Shown piece by piece: positions 46,746-60,249 of a stretch of DNA of 64,000 bases. The stretch's first letter is position 1; each line of letters opens with the position of its first letter. The DNA is from Taenia hydatigena (lineage: Eukaryota; Platyhelminthes; Cestoda; Cyclophyllidea; Taeniidae), in NCBI GenBank assembly GCA_036345935.2, contig JADWOT020000004.1, positions 9,276,179 through 9,340,178 on the forward strand, read 5' to 3'. The translations under genes were made by a program, and so were the position numbers. The notes below the pieces were generated by a model. The model saw only the letters and a program-made list of their open reading frames with translations, was not told the DNA's origin and ran no database searches.

Positions 46746-49700
46746 GTGCACGATATAGCCAGATGAGATGGGGGTTGTGATAGATGGCCATGCCGTGGAG
46801 TGGCTTCAAATAACATCTTTATTGCGCCCAAGGTCCTTTGCGTCTTATTTTGGCCTTATTGACAGAGAAGTGAAAAGTCCCTCTAAATGTTGACATTTTT
46901 CTTTGAACATAGTAGATTTAGGAATCGCCGGCCAAGAAATATTCTGAAAATTCTTTGCACTTGCATTTTGAGGTGGAATGCCAAAGCTACTGAATAAATA
47001 CTCAGCATAAGTTGTCTGATGCCTAATTTCTCGTTGCCATGCTTCTCACTTACTAATCCAATCCCATCATCTACCATCTTCAGATAGTGCTACCGATGTC
47101 ATCATCCTTCTCAAATTTCGCTTGCGTTATCACATAAACGCGGCTATGAATTCTTTACCTTCTTATTTAATACACAGAGGATAGGTAATTGGCAAGTATA
47201 GCCACCTTTGTACGACTGCGGCAGCTATCAGCAGAGGCATGCTTGAGGATCTTGCGCCACCAGCATTCAGACGCGCAAAGGCAATCACAGAATGTGATGC
47301 ATTACACATGCATCTGCTGCAACAGACATCAGCTATCGCTAATGTTGTACCCGAGGTGTTCGGGCTCCAACACGCAGATTTACGAAAAATGCGATGAAAA
47401 GTAAGCGCTGAGGTTGCTTTCCTTGCGGCGGCAACATTTGTTTTCTCTTAATTGCATGCTTTGCATGTGCAGCATAAGAGCGACCGACTGCTGATCTTTA
47501 AATGGTAGAGTAATCGGGTAGGTCGCACCATCGGCCTAACTATCTTGACGTTCTTTTGTGCGTCATTTTCCTTTTTGAGTGGTTTTTGGCCTTTGTTTGA
47601 GTCAACTCTTTGTGGTTTTGACTGCGAAGGAGCTCGTGAGCATTGTGCAAATGGAAGGAAGGTTCTCACATTTTCACATTCCCATTAGCATTAACGAGGG
47701 TAGGTTGTCAAAGTAGAATCCGTCACAAAGCGCTTCAAATTGATGAATAGGTGAGAGAAGAGGATTTGACAGAAGCGCCTGATATGAAGCACATCAGATA
47801 AGCAACTTCTTGATTTCGTCGCTGGCGCTTTATGGGCAGGCTTTGTTCCACTATCCACTACATTTAATTCAATAATCTAATTTCCTCAAAGTTCGGGCTT
47901 CTCTTTCCTGAACAACAAATTCTGCAGTGGCTCGGATTGATGACTGACCCAAAAATGCAAATAGACTTTTGCTGCTTATCATTATTCCACAAAACCTCTT
48001 AGTAACACTGTGTAAGACTGCCTTATACTGCTACATCGTTGTTAAAGAAATTGATCAGTAACCGGTGGATCTTAAATTACTAGCTCTTGCTACATTTCTC
48101 TTTTTAAATAACTGCAATCCTAGTGCTTATGGCACATTCCAAGTCTGTTGGAGCTTAATCATCATTTTTATCTAAAGTAAGACAAGAATGCGTCTAAATA
48201 AAGAGTTGATTAAAAAATTTAATTGCTTTAAAATATGCGGCTGTGGCTGCCGTATTTATTCTGGAAAGGACATGAAGGGAACTACCAGACTAGACAAAAT
48301 AAGGCGATGGTGTGTCACTTTATGCATAATCTGAGAGAGGGGCAATTTAATGGCAAGTAGGAATCATCAGGCACTCGCATAGCCTAAAACAATTAAAGGA
48401 ATAGATGGCTTGACCGCATATTGGTGAGGAGAGCAGCCGTAGTACAATTATGCACAGCAGTACAGGAAAAGAAATACTCATCGTAATGCAGATGCTGTGC
48501 CTCTCACCATTTGCATCAGAATCAGGCCACAATCTAATGCGTACCAGCATTTTGAGCGGAGCTACTGATGGACGTCAACGGAGAGATACACAGAGTACTG
48601 GCATGTCCCCAATATGCGACAGCTTCCTAGCATTCTCTTGCCAAACACTTTGTAAGAATTAAAGTTTTATGAAGGCAAGAGGGTTTTGGATCTCCAAAGC
48701 GCCTAGCTGTCCCATCGCATTAGCACAAGCAATCTGTAAAGAGTCGCGTGTTGACTCGGACCATGCAAGCAAAAGGAAATGCTGAACGCAGTAGACAAGA
48801 GGTGCGGGCGGTATGCACCCACCTCACATATATTTTCTGCAGAGTCTGCATTGGTTACACAACAAAGCAGCCCCAGCGTCATCGCTCAATCCAACTTCGG
48901 AAGAGTAAGCACCTCACTTCCAGGATTTAGCAAGAAACCCTTCATTCCGTTTACCAAAACATGTCCAATGACCCAAAATACCTGCTAGCTGCTTGGTATG
49001 CAATTAGTATTCCGGCTGTTGATAAGCCTTTATGCCGAATATTCATTTTACAGCCTTGAATGACAGTTTTCATGTGTTATTGTTTCTTTTTTAGTTCAAC
49101 TTGTGGGAAGATCACAAATGTAAGCGTAGCCCATAATATAAGTACGTGGTTTAATGGTTTAGAAATGGATTTTATTTTCGCATAGGATGATGGGCAGCGA
49201 GCCGCTTCGAAATAACCTTGCTGTATTTTGCTGCCGTAAGGATTAGACTAGCTCTGATTATGCAGACATAAATTTGCTCGAAAAGAAATTTGGTGCCTCT
49301 CACAAATTTTTACTTCCATTCATTATAGAAGCTGCCAATTCTTGATTTCTAAAGCCAGCACACTAGGATTGTCTCATAAGCAGTTATTTACGAAAACGCC
49401 AGCAATGAAATTTTGAGCCAAATTTCGGTTGGTGAAGTGCACATAGCCTGAAAATGTAAGGTTTGCTTTATCTCTTTTAGCAACACCTTGCACTCTATCA
49501 TCTTGGCCGGTTGTTAGATTTTTATTTTCATTTATATTTTGTTTCCCAATTGGCATACTCCCTCGCACCTACATTTTCGTCACCTCTATTTTCGGTGGTG
49601 GCATTCATGTCCCATTACTTAGCCTACTCAGCATCACTTACGCATCTTCCTTCTCTTCCGCATTCTGAATAATCACCACAGTGCAATATTGTGGCAGGTG

Positions 49701-50021
49701 CCTTATTGACGGGTGGATGGGCTGAATTGCATGCACAAGCGGCAGTGCCGATTCTTTGCATTTGCAGTGGCTATTAAATACAGACAAATTATGGACGCTG
49801 AAGGAAAACCATATCCATTGGGCATAATGACTTGCTTGCGTAGCCTCAGTTCAACCTCAAACTAACAAGGCCTTTAGCATACCAACTTTGTCTAGAAAAT
49901 GTCAAAATTTTACAACTCCATCCTTATTTCTTGCGTAGCAGTCATTTCAGTGCATTATAAATCATCGCATTTTCACCTTGCTTTCTCAATGACTTGATAA
50001 AAATCCAACTTCACGAGCAAC

Positions 50022-50613
50022 NNNNNNNNNNNNNNNNNNNNNNNNNNNNNNNNNNNNNNNNNNNNNNNNNNNNNNNNNNNNNNNNNNNNNNNNNNNNNNN
50101 NNNNNNNNNNNNNNNNNNNNNNNNNNNNNNNNNNNNNNNNNNNNNNNNNNNNNNNNNNNNNNNNNNNNNNNNNNNNNNNNNNNNNNNNNNNNNNNNNNNN
50201 NNNNNNNNNNNNNNNNNNNNNNNNNNNNNNNNNNNNNNNNNNNNNNNNNNNNNNNNNNNNNNNNNNNNNNNNNNNNNNNNNNNNNNNNNNNNNNNNNNNN
50301 NNNNNNNNNNNNNNNNNNNNNNNNNNNNNNNNNNNNNNNNNNNNNNNNNNNNNNNNNNNNNNNNNNNNNNNNNNNNNNNNNNNNNNNNNNNNNNNNNNNN
50401 NNNNNNNNNNNNNNNNNNNNNNNNNNNNNNNNNNNNNNNNNNNNNNNNNNNNNNNNNNNNNNNNNNNNNNNNNNNNNNNNNNNNNNNNNNNNNNNNNNNN
50501 NNNNNNNNNNNNNNNNNNNNNNNNNNNNNNNNNNNNNNNNNNNNNNNNNNNNNNNNNNNNNNNNNNNNNNNNNNNNNNNNNNNNNNNNNNNNNNNNNNNN
50601 NNNNNNNNNNNNN
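50022..50613. other. Assembly gap (592 N)
   Basis: Run of N. C2 starts with the next base, so part of the C2 arm or the true centre boundary may be missing. Confidence 1.
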
Positions 50614-51986
50614 AGTGATCGCACGGGGTGGTAACCTATGGGTTCTGTCACTCCATGAGGTTATGCTACACCGGTGACGGTTGTAGTACATGTCGTGCCA
50701 CTGGTATACTTTATCGCGTTCTACGGTTGTACGGTTCTCTTCATTTCACCCCTGCCCTCAATCCATCTACGCCCTTTCCTTTGCATTTGTGGCATCGCAC
50801 ACATTATAACGCCTTTGCATCTCATCACCTTTGCTCTCCTCTAATGCGTGGAATATGTTGTGCGTTCTATTACATTTAATTGGGCAAAGCAAGTTGAATT
50901 AATAGTGTTAATGTTGAAGGCAGCTGATTTGGTGGTCGTGGCAATGTCGCAATCGGCTGCGGCCTCACGATTCCTTTGACATTGGCGTTTGACAGAATGC
51001 TGATGCCAGCATTGCAGTAGCAAATGCACGAATAAGTGCCTCGCTAATGCGCTTAGCACTGGCGTACACAGAATGGGAATAAAGGAGGCGCAGATGACGT
51101 GATTTGGCAAGAATGCGAGAGTGAGAAGTGGAGGAAAATGTTATGTGTGCGTGTGTGTGTGCTGGCATAGTCATATAAGAAAAGCAGGAGGGCGGGATAG
51201 TAAACAGGCAAATGCATGAATGTGAGGGGAATGAGTAATTGAGGGAGTAATATAGTGATGCTGCATAGAGTATGCTCATTCTTTACCTCGTTTGTGCAGC
51301 ATTTGTTAAAAGTTAGCTCAAATATATTGTGCCATTAGTGCCATGTGAGAATATTTTTAATATGACAATGGAGTCTGATAGGTCTTTTAGCCATTACCGC
51401 AGAATGTCTCTAAGTCTGAGCTTGTTCTTTGAAAATAATGAACAAGAATCCCAACAAAATTTGGAGGCAAAGGTATGCGACTTGCCAAGATGTGATTTGA
51501 CATCTCCCTTCCAGCGTTACAACGTAGATGATGCTTAAGATCAACGGTCTCACACTCCATTGACATGCATGGATGTAGCTTTTGCAAAGCCAGTGGCAAA
51601 ACTATGAGATCATTAACCTTCCTTCCCTAGCGTCGCACAGTTAGCACTGATTAGTTAGAGCTAAATCAGGAAAAATACCATCTTATAAGGTGCGGCTAGC
51701 TGTTATTAGCCACGTGCAATCACTTCGCTTCTTCTCGCTATATGTAGATAGTCCACACCAAGAAATGTGTCAAATTGGAGATAAGCCCTTTCGTAAAGGA
51801 GTGACCTCAACAACTGGTCTCTTTAATCTAGTTATTTGGAGTGCAATTAACAAGGTCTCCTCCCACCGTTACTACTCAGAGGTTGTGAAGTGACGGGACG
51901 AGTTAAAGAAAATCAGGAAAGCGGGTCTGATTTGCTCATCTTCTATATGCACCATAATTATGGCACTAACATCTCTGATTACCGTG

Positions 51987-52260
51987 CTAGTCGATGTGTG
52001 AATTAGGGGTGGTAGTCGAGGTATCGTTGGTTTTGCCAGAAACTCGACCGCAAAATCCATTCATTAAGTTGATTTGGTCGAGAACCTCCCTTGGTGAGAT
52101 GCACATCGTTGTGACCTCACTTCGTTGCATGAGAGGTGGAGTGGTGATAAATGAGCACTCTTCTCTATCTGAAGTCTCCTCAGATTTTGGCGAAGCTAAG
52201 AAATCTTTCCTGCCTTTCCCAGTATTTGGCAACACTTTGATTACAGGTGTTTTGAAAATC
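51987..52260 (-). CDS. Candidate terminal exon, C2 copy
   Basis: Counterpart of 38934-39207 with the same acceptor and stop. It has a T to P and a T to R replacement. Confidence 0.35.
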
Positions 52261-53262
52261 CTGATAATTAGGAAATTCAATGAATAGCTTTAGGTCAGCT
52301 AGAGCAAAGACATGTCAAATGAACAACAAATGTTAAAAGCGGAACTTCAGCTGTTTAGAAAATAAGTCTACTTTTTTCCATTGATACCATCGGTGCAGAA
52401 GCTGCCGTACAATAATGCATAACAAAGTCAACATTGTTGTATCAGAGTTCGAAGATCAGCGAAAGAAAAAAATATTGTAAAAGCGAAACAAGGATGTAAA
52501 TGGTGTGTTCTGGGTTCAACAGCACCCGCCAACGTGGCAACAACACTGACACCTCTGAATAACCCGATCATAGCTGAGGTCTACATCATTTTATCTAGTG
52601 AGCATAAGTTATTATGGGTAAAATCCAGAGACCAGCGCTAACATTTATAATGTTTGCAAGTAAAAGTAATGCAGCACTGAATGTTTGTTCAAAGATTAAA
52701 GTTGTTCCCTCAAGTGGAATGAAGAAGGGTCCATATTACTCTTGGCCCCAAATTTGTACTACTAATTGAAAGGCCGTCATCGAGTGACTACCATTGTACA
52801 GCAGCAAACAATCGGATGGCTGAAAAGGGGTAGGTAATGGAGAGTAGGGTAGTGAAAGGGAAGGTGAAGAGACTTATTCACAGTCAACTTGGTGATTGTC
52901 CTATTTATACTTATCCATTAAGTTTGCGGTCAGAGATAGCACTCGTATAAATAGTCACTTCGATGAAACGTGAGGCGATACGGTTAAAAATGCTTCTAGT
53001 GTCTGGCTTTTCCTCTTGTCTAAGAAGCTACAGATCCTGAATTCGAATAGAGTTTGTTTTATTTCAAGGGAATATTTTATAAGCATGGAGGCATTATTGA
53101 ACAGCATTAAAGGTGAACTTCGCCTTTGCTATTGCTTAAAAAGTTTCAGACGGTTGATTTACACCCTTCCATCTCCAGATTGGACTTGACGTGCGAGTTC
53201 GGGTGCGATTCGAGTAAACACCCGTTACGGCATTACTGACTATGAATGAGTAGCCTGGTGCC

Positions 53263-54132
53263 TCAAGATGCGTGATCGAATCTCAGTCGATCAATCTGCC
53301 AAATTTTGATGGACTGAATGCAATTCGCGTAACCTTTTGCACAATCACTTTGGCACACTATCAAGCGGTTTTGGTGCCTGTTTCAAGGAGGAAAGAAATT
53401 AATTAGCGTCACTGAGAAAACTCTGCTGAGACATCCAGAGTTGTTTGATGAGGGTGAAGATGATGGCGTGAGGCTCATTTTACACCCGTATAATACTAAC
53501 TTGTCCATAACTCTGTTGAGTCGGTTTGTAGACTCTTGCATGTAGATGGAATATCCTTGCACTAGCGCAACGGGTCTTTTCATTTGGTTGTGAAGGCTGG
53601 CACCAAACATGAATGTCAATTCGCATACGATGTGCACGTTAATGTCCATGAGACACATTAGGATTTGAATTTTACCTAATAGAAAGATCACATCGTGTCT
53701 AGATCATCAATGAACATGAAGCTGGCTCAGCAGAATGGATGTGAGTGTGTGATTGCAGCATTTTCATTTCTTTGCTGTTAGGTTGTTGGAGAAGATATGC
53801 GTAGGAGGGCGGGCATTGAGGGGCGAAGAGGTGGAATGTGTAACGCAAGGGAGACAAAAGAATGATCTGATAAGTGTGTTCGCAATCAGACACGAAGATG
53901 AACAAGTTGAACTAGAAGTTTGTCTCTGCTTGCTACAGTTACTTTATTCTGTGTTCACATGGATGCGATGCAGTTGGTGGTGGCGATGGTTGAGTGTGGA
54001 AGTATACTTCTGACCAGTAGCCATTTCAATGGCTAAGTGCGTGGTCAAAAGTGTGCGCTCGGAGCTATCATCCAAAGAAAGTGTAATATTTTGCATACTA
54101 TTAGCGTTGGATCCGAAGTCACCGCAGGACAC
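53263..54132 (-). CDS. Three-exon arm gene, C2 copy
   Basis: Exons are 54132-54015, 53675-53501 and 53377-53263, with the same splice sites as C1. A 38-nt segment absent from C1 lies in the last exon, so the C-terminus differs after GYANCI and the protein is 135 residues. The C1 state is explained by deletion between two attc repeats. Confidence 0.5.
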
Positions 54133-54810
54133 GGAGTTGCTTCCTAGCGTACCATCGCGTTAGTGATATGATGGACATTGGTGCATAATTCGTAGCAGAT
54201 TTGCGTTGAGGTGCATCGCGAGTGCATCTGTTTCCGTGTACTAGTAATCAGGAGCGAGGTTAGTTCTGTCTGCTGTGCAGCCTTCTATGGTACTCAAATA
54301 AGGATGTTGTTCAAAAATTGGTCGTTGCTTTCTTTCTATGCCTAGTTCTTAACGCATTTGCCCACCTTTCATATGCTTTAATAGCCTCATTTCAATTAGC
54401 GGTGGTTGACTTTTGTGATGTGCTCATTTACTTTTGCAAGGGTGCAAGAGTGCCATTCGTTGACGTTGCTTCTTAGTCGACTAGAAGGCATTCGGTGGGG
54501 GTGGTGGTAGTGGTGAAAGTTGGCTTAGCAAGAGCGAGTAGGATGATTACATCAATATCCGAATGTAAGATAGCGCAGTACAGTATGGAATAATGAAAGT
54601 TCAGCTCAAAATAACGTGGAGTGGTATGGAATGGTGCAAACAAGGAGGAAGAATCCGCCCTCACCACCTAGCAAGGGCGCCATTGACATAAGCCATAAGC
54701 CCTTTTCCTTAGTAAACAAACAGCTGGCCAACTGCTGCTGCTTTACTGCCCATACGTTTTACTGCCTAATAAGATCGAAGAAGAAATGAGCCTAGTGAGA
54801 ATACGCTGTC

Positions 54811-55248
54811 ATGCTTTCATGTTTCCCATCCATCTGTCAGTACTTCACTAGCACCCACTATCACCATCGACACAACAACAGCAAAAGCAACTTTGTACTT
54901 GTCACCTCTGACCTCATACGCGCTATCCTCTCTACCTGTCAACAACTGCCCATCTGCACGGCAGATTACCCACCCACTCACTCACCCAATCAGTCGTTCG
55001 TTCTCCTGCCCACTACTACTTCTTTCTACGACCGCTATGAATATCGGTATGCCGATCCGACGCACAATGGCGATGACTTGACCACATCAAAGGTATTCAC
55101 TGATGTGACTTGGAGAAAGAGGGAGAGAAAGAGCAAAAGAGGAGAACAATGGAACGCCAGAAGGAAGCTGACGGGTTTCCATCTCCAGCTCAATCAATCG
55201 CACATCTGCAGCACACACGGCCAAGCACTGGTTTGCCGATTGATCTGA
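54811..55248 (+). CDS. 145-residue ORF intact only in C2
   Basis: ATG-initiated frame starting MLSCFPSICQYF, with a Thr/Ser/Pro-rich middle, a basic stretch (WRKRERKSKRG) and a Gln/His-containing tail. In C1 (36420-35994) an 11-nt segment (tgccgatccga) is missing, which breaks the frame after YRYA. A donor-like AAG|gtattc follows DDLTTSK, so the 3' part may be intronic. Not recognised. Confidence 0.35.
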   Translation: MLSCFPSICQYFTSTHYHHRHNNSKSNFVLVTSDLIRAILSTCQQLPICTADYPPTHSPNQSFVLLPTTTSFYDRYEYRYADPTHNGDDLTTSKVFTDVTWRKRERKSKRGEQWNARRKLTGFHLQLNQSHICSTHGQALVCRLI

Positions 55249-56373
55249 AATCTCCCTAAACTACCCTACAGTGCTTCCCTACACCGCCTTGTTGCCCTCA
55301 TCAGTGGGACGAGCAAAGATGAAAGCAATGTACGACGTGATATTGAAAGTGGCCGCTAACGCGTTTACACATTTACCACGATCTCTCTCTCCCCATCCAC
55401 CCCTCAGCTAAAACGCCGCTCAGACGACGATGGCCTAGTGGACATGGTTCTGGCATTTGAGGTATAGACTATGTACATGGCAGTGGCGGTCTTGCGTTTC
55501 ATGCGATCAGTGTTCATGGCGGAGTCGCGAATGAATGGCGCTGGAAAGACCTTGGCTTATAAGAGGTCTGAATGGGCTTGAAGTTTAAGCGAGATGAAAA
55601 TAATTTGGCGGATCAGTTCCGTCAATGTTCACAACCACAATACACAAAGCTTGAATAATCTGAGCGCACATCCAAACGTGCAGTATAATTACGTTATCAT
55701 TGGCAGTCAGTAATGTGGTTTTTTATCGAGAACACAAGACACAAACCTTACAAAGTCAGCAACACCCGGTCCATAAAAACAGGTCAAAAAATCTGCCTTC
55801 AATTAAACATTATAACTGCTCCGATCTGTGCCGAGCACAGGACAATTATTAACTACCAGTTTTCAGAGAGCAGGGGAAACGATGGCAGTTACACTGAGAT
55901 TAAGAGGACAAAAAAGAAGGGCAGGGAAAGGCGGGGAAGGGAATAAAACCGCTTCTCTGAGAATGTGCAGCCTCTCCCACGATCATTACTCCTTGACAAA
56001 ATTTAACGTAGAGCGTAGGAACAGAGAACCACTCCATCGGTCTCGAGCTTTGTATCAGCTCCTTCAAGAAGAGTCAAGCTAATCCAAAGAATTGTCTTTT
56101 CATCGAATGCTTTATAAACTTCAGGAGACATAGAGTTTGGTCGTATGAGGTATCAGTCGCTCAAGACCGCATAAAGCAGGCGAGAAATGGACCAGCAATA
56201 ACTGACCAAACAGAACTTCGCAGTTTCCTTAGCATGTCAAATTACTAAAGACGTTCTATTAAAGGCTTTGCCAAGGTTGCTAGTCCCTCAATTAAGTGAT
56301 TGAAAAGCTGGCAAACAAGTAGGAGATCGAGCATATCGAAGTGAAGCACAGAGGCCGGTGATATCTGTCCCCC

Positions 56374-56700
56374 ATGAAGCCATCCCGCGACGCGTGGCAC
56401 CGATCCAGTCAGAAGAGGTTAATCACATACGCTCGCATACGCGTTCCACCGCCTTCTAACATTCATCTTACTTCCCACGTTATCATCGTTTCCACCATTC
56501 AGTTCTACATCACTGCCTCCGTCCCACTTCGACATCTACTCACTTTTGTTCCACTTCTCATCATTCACCTTTACCGCCTCCGTGCCAATCTATCCGTAAT
56601 ACTCCAGCTTCCTTCTCTGTCGTTGGGCTCCAAAGTGTCAACGCAGATAGAAATTGCAGAAATTAGAGGTAGACTGTGCTATAATCCTGTTTCATCATAG
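56374..56700 (+). CDS. 108-residue ORF with hydrophobic core, C2 copy
   Basis: Intact counterpart of 34578-34904. Confidence 0.3.
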   Translation: MKPSRDAWHRSSQKRLITYARIRVPPPSNIHLTSHVIIVSTIQFYITASVPLRHLLTFVPLLIIHLYRLRANLSVILQLPSLSLGSKVSTQIEIAEIRGRLCYNPVSS

Positions 56701-57202
56701 CCTCCTCCTCACTAACTTCATTTACGTACGTCGGCGTTCCAGTATTGCTGCAAGTAGTTCACTTCACTTATCAAAGTAAACCATGAAAAGCGTCTTCGAG
56801 TTTGTCGATTGATAGAAACTTATATCCCTTCCACAAGGCTCATTCTTTCAAACCTCACTCAAAAACGTGATTGAAGAAATGCGTAACGAAGGTATCTAGG
56901 AGAATGTGGAAAAAGAGAACAGGTAATAAGGAACGCAGTGCCACATCACTGCGCAGAAACATCCGGCAATAGCCCTTCTCCATTCTTTTCTCTACTTCCT
57001 CTCCTCTGTGAGCGTCTCATCCTCGCCTCTCATCCAACTATTCTTTCGTGGCTTTCAGCCTAACAATCATGTATGTTTATCCCTTCTACTGGAGAGGTGC
57101 AATCATCACTGTTGTCCTCCCTGGTGCAGCACAGCAATTGTCCCAGTTATGCAATTTGAAATACGCAGCAAAAGCACACCTCCACGAGCTTTATTTCAGC
57201 TA

Positions 57203-57400
57203 CTAACAGATAGTCGCCATTGTCTTCACTAGATTCATATCTCGCGTTGCCCCAACTGCCAGAAAGTCGTCCTTCCAAAAGGAAACAACAGAGATAAAAA
57301 GCTGACGGAAAGCAGACCAGACACGGCGGTGCATTTCATTTAAAGCACATTGGTATTGGTGGTTCGTCTCTTCCTCCTCCACTGCTTTTGCATGCGCCAT
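57203..57400 (-). CDS. 65-residue small ORF, C2 copy
   Basis: Counterpart of 33878-34075 with D to N and V to I replacements and an intact ATG and stop. Confidence 0.3.
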   Translation of the reverse strand: MAHAKAVEEEETNHQYQCALNEMHRRVWSAFRQLFISVVSFWKDDFLAVGATRDMNLVKTMATIC

Positions 57401-59690
57401 ATTGCAGAGAAATCGATTAAGGTGAAACGACACGAAAGGAAGTGATGTCTGTTGCCACAAAACCACTTGCAATGGGTGCCTCCTAAGTCCAACATCAGAC
57501 GGGGCTGAGAGACACTACGCGACAATATGTGCCGCTAGTCGATTCACACGTGTAGGATTCGAAATGGTCAATCGCACAACAGCGTCGAACATGATCGTTA
57601 ACGTGTTATTTCGTCTACTGCTACTCATACTTCTTCGTGGATTCGCCCCGTTAATTCAGTTGGCCATCAGTGCCACCCATTCGCTTCTTTTATCCCTTTA
57701 CTGAGCCTCTTGTTATTTTTTTGCGTTTGTTACCTCCCTCGCCATCCCGGCATCAGTTCCAACCATCCGGCCCGCCGTTCCAGAGAAGACAAAAGGCCAA
57801 AACCGATGTCGACAGTAAAAATTATGGATAAGTTATGCTACCTCTCCCTCTCCTGACCCTGTGCTATCTTCTTACCTCGCTTGCACACATCACTTTGGTA
57901 TCATTAAATATGCTAGTTCCATGTGCGAAGTTCACTTCAATCTGAAATAAGGGAGGAAGTAGGAGAGTCACAATAAGGAAAATGCGTTTAAATATTAGTG
58001 AAGTGAGTTGGTGGGTGAGTGATGGAGTGTTGGCGATAGGTGAAGTTTAAATTATTATGACAATTAAATGGTCATACGATGGACAACTGAGGGAGATCTT
58101 CATATAGGATAGAAATGTCGATATGGTCGGCTAGAAGGGCAATTGAGGAGGAGAGGATGAGTTGAATATGGTTCTGCACTACATATGCACAGGCACACAC
58201 ACAGACGTTCCTGCCTGTTTTTGGGACAACGATTGAAGCGACTCTTTAAAGGAGAAATTGCGCTCCTGGAAGAACTGTGAGCAGTCGAAGGGACACCTCG
58301 GTCGGTGTGATCAAGCCTTACTCGCTTCAAGGCCTTTAGCTGTTCCGACTTAAGGTCAAAACACTTGTAAGCAACATCGCACGTGTCTAGAACGATAGAC
58401 TAAGTGTCTCTGTCAAATCCTCTCCCACTTTTGATTGAGTAAGCCTCGAAACATTACAACCCGACATTACCGCAAAGTACGCAGTGCAAAATTCGAGTTA
58501 ACGTTAATTGTGACTGGCTACCCACTCGTCGGTGCCTCATTTTAAGAATTACCAACTCAAAAAACTGTTTAGCTTCGCTTAGTTGCAGGACAAATGACAG
58601 TTTTGGATGAGTGAAGCAGTTTAAACTGGAAATTTTCTGTTTGAAGCAATTAATTCCTGCAACTGAGAAATGCTTTCATCGCCAATTCGCAATGATTTGA
58701 GCACTTTTCTGTTTGACTTGACCTCGGTTTCTTAACCAATGCTATTGCCGCAGTACAAAACATCATTCTTGCTCCTCCATTTAGCTATTCATAACCAAGT
58801 CAATGCTGCGAGGAAATGGCTCATCAAAGTAAACTCAATCATGAATAAATGGAAATTGCCATCAAATTATGTCGGGTTCAAAAAACAAGTTAGATACTAG
58901 ATGCTATTGAATGAAGTCGGAGCGAATTTGCTAACGAAAGTTGATATTTTAGAAATTTTAAACAAGTGCACATTATTTTGCAATTCTTGAAGAAAATTAC
59001 AGACATTGTCAAGTCGAAGCATTATATTTTAGAACCAAAATCCACTTTGATCATCCATTTCACCAAAGCACCCATGCAACTTTACATTATGGTGATTTCA
59101 CGGATAACAATAACGATATAGACATCAATCTAAAGTGCAAACACTGGTGATCCGGCTTTAAAATTCTTTGTTAGCTATGACTTCTACCTTCTTGTTTAGA
59201 AATTGATGAAATGATCATGTTTCGTGTGATGTACCTCCTGGACGAGAGGCGAGAACGGTGCCGATACCGAGTACATGAGAACAGATCAGCCCTCAGACAT
59301 TCGTGTTCCTAGCCTTCCATTGTTGCCAAATCGCCCAAATTCCATACCTGTCTTAACAAAGATGGTGCTACAACTTGCCCCTGCAAATAAGTTTGCCTAA
59401 CTTTGCTATTCCTAATACGGTTAAGCAAAATCAAGGCGTTATTTAGGACTAATAATGCTTGAAATAGGAGATCAGCAACCCTTCCTTGACTAATCACGAC
59501 CAAAGTTGTCCTGAACTTTGTTCTGGGAGCTTCGAGGTGGTGTCGATTGTGTCCATTCGGATATTTCCCGACTAACACAGATGTAAGAGGGTCAAGCAAA
59601 AGCAACTAATCTACTGTTCTAGGCACGCATTCGGTTGCCTAGAGCTGTCGCAATCGAATGTTGTGATGACTTTGGACGGTGAAAAGAATT

Positions 59691-59912
59691 ATGTCTAAAG
59701 TGTTTTACCATGGTGTCACTTCAACTTCCAAAGTAGTCCATGATGGGATGGACGCGAAGTGTCGCTTTTGTGGTAACGATATGGATGCAAACAACACCTT
59801 GAATTTCTTGCAACACCATCAATTCAGGGCAGATGTGTTCTTGAATAAGAGACAATTCACAACTTCTCTTAAACAACTTTCTTCCTCTTCGAATTGCATT
59901 CCTACCTGCTGA
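59691..59912 (+). CDS. 73-residue C2H2/BED-like finger ORF, C2 copy
   Basis: ATG-initiated frame (MSKVFYHGVTS...) with C-x2-C (CRFC) at about residue 24 and HH about 16 residues after the second Cys (NTLNFLQHH), followed by a Ser-rich tail. The C1 counterpart retains the CxFC and the single His of RHQF but has a TAA before the finger. The His spacing is short for a canonical C2H2 finger, so zinc binding is an inference. Confidence 0.3.
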   Translation: MSKVFYHGVTSTSKVVHDGMDAKCRFCGNDMDANNTLNFLQHHQFRADVFLNKRQFTTSLKQLSSSSNCIPTC

Positions 59913-60249
59913 ATCTGATGCCAACGAGAGTATAATGGGAGCATCAGAAATAAATAAGACGAAAGTCTGGTGTGAACCTAGCATATTATCACTGCTCAAA
60001 TTCGACTGCAGGATTTCGACTTCGACTATCCATTGTACAGCCTGTTCAACCTAGTTTTCTTAACTTGAGAACCATGAAGGCCTGATCGCACGCATGACTG
60101 AATTTGGAGGGAATTCCCAACACAGTGGAGTTGCAAGTCCGCCCTGTTCTGGACAAAACGCAGCATGTCGTGCACTACAGATGAGGGTGTGAATGCGAAC
60201 ACAAAAGGCAGATCCTTCAACTGAAACAGTAGTGACACCCACCCCGATT

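Larger units (their letters stand above)
40576..50021. other. Spacer of palindrome C (left of the gap)
   Basis: Single-copy region with the cyclin J-like exons, the tRNA cluster, the small inverted pair at 42961/44188 and the dispersed repeat at 45130-46745. From 46746 to 50021 I see AT-rich DNA with short frames only and no supportable gene. Confidence 0.7.
50614..60247 (-). repeat. Palindrome C, right arm (C2)
   Basis: Reverse-complement copy of C1. It begins with the first base after the N gap, so its true inner end is unknown. Differences from C1 include extra segments of 38 nt (near 53285) and 11 nt (near 55055). The outer end at 60247 joins B3. Confidence 0.95.

Noticed and set aside
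49986..50691. Three frames of over 220 codons across 50 kb
   Set aside because: They run through the N gap and have no real sequence.
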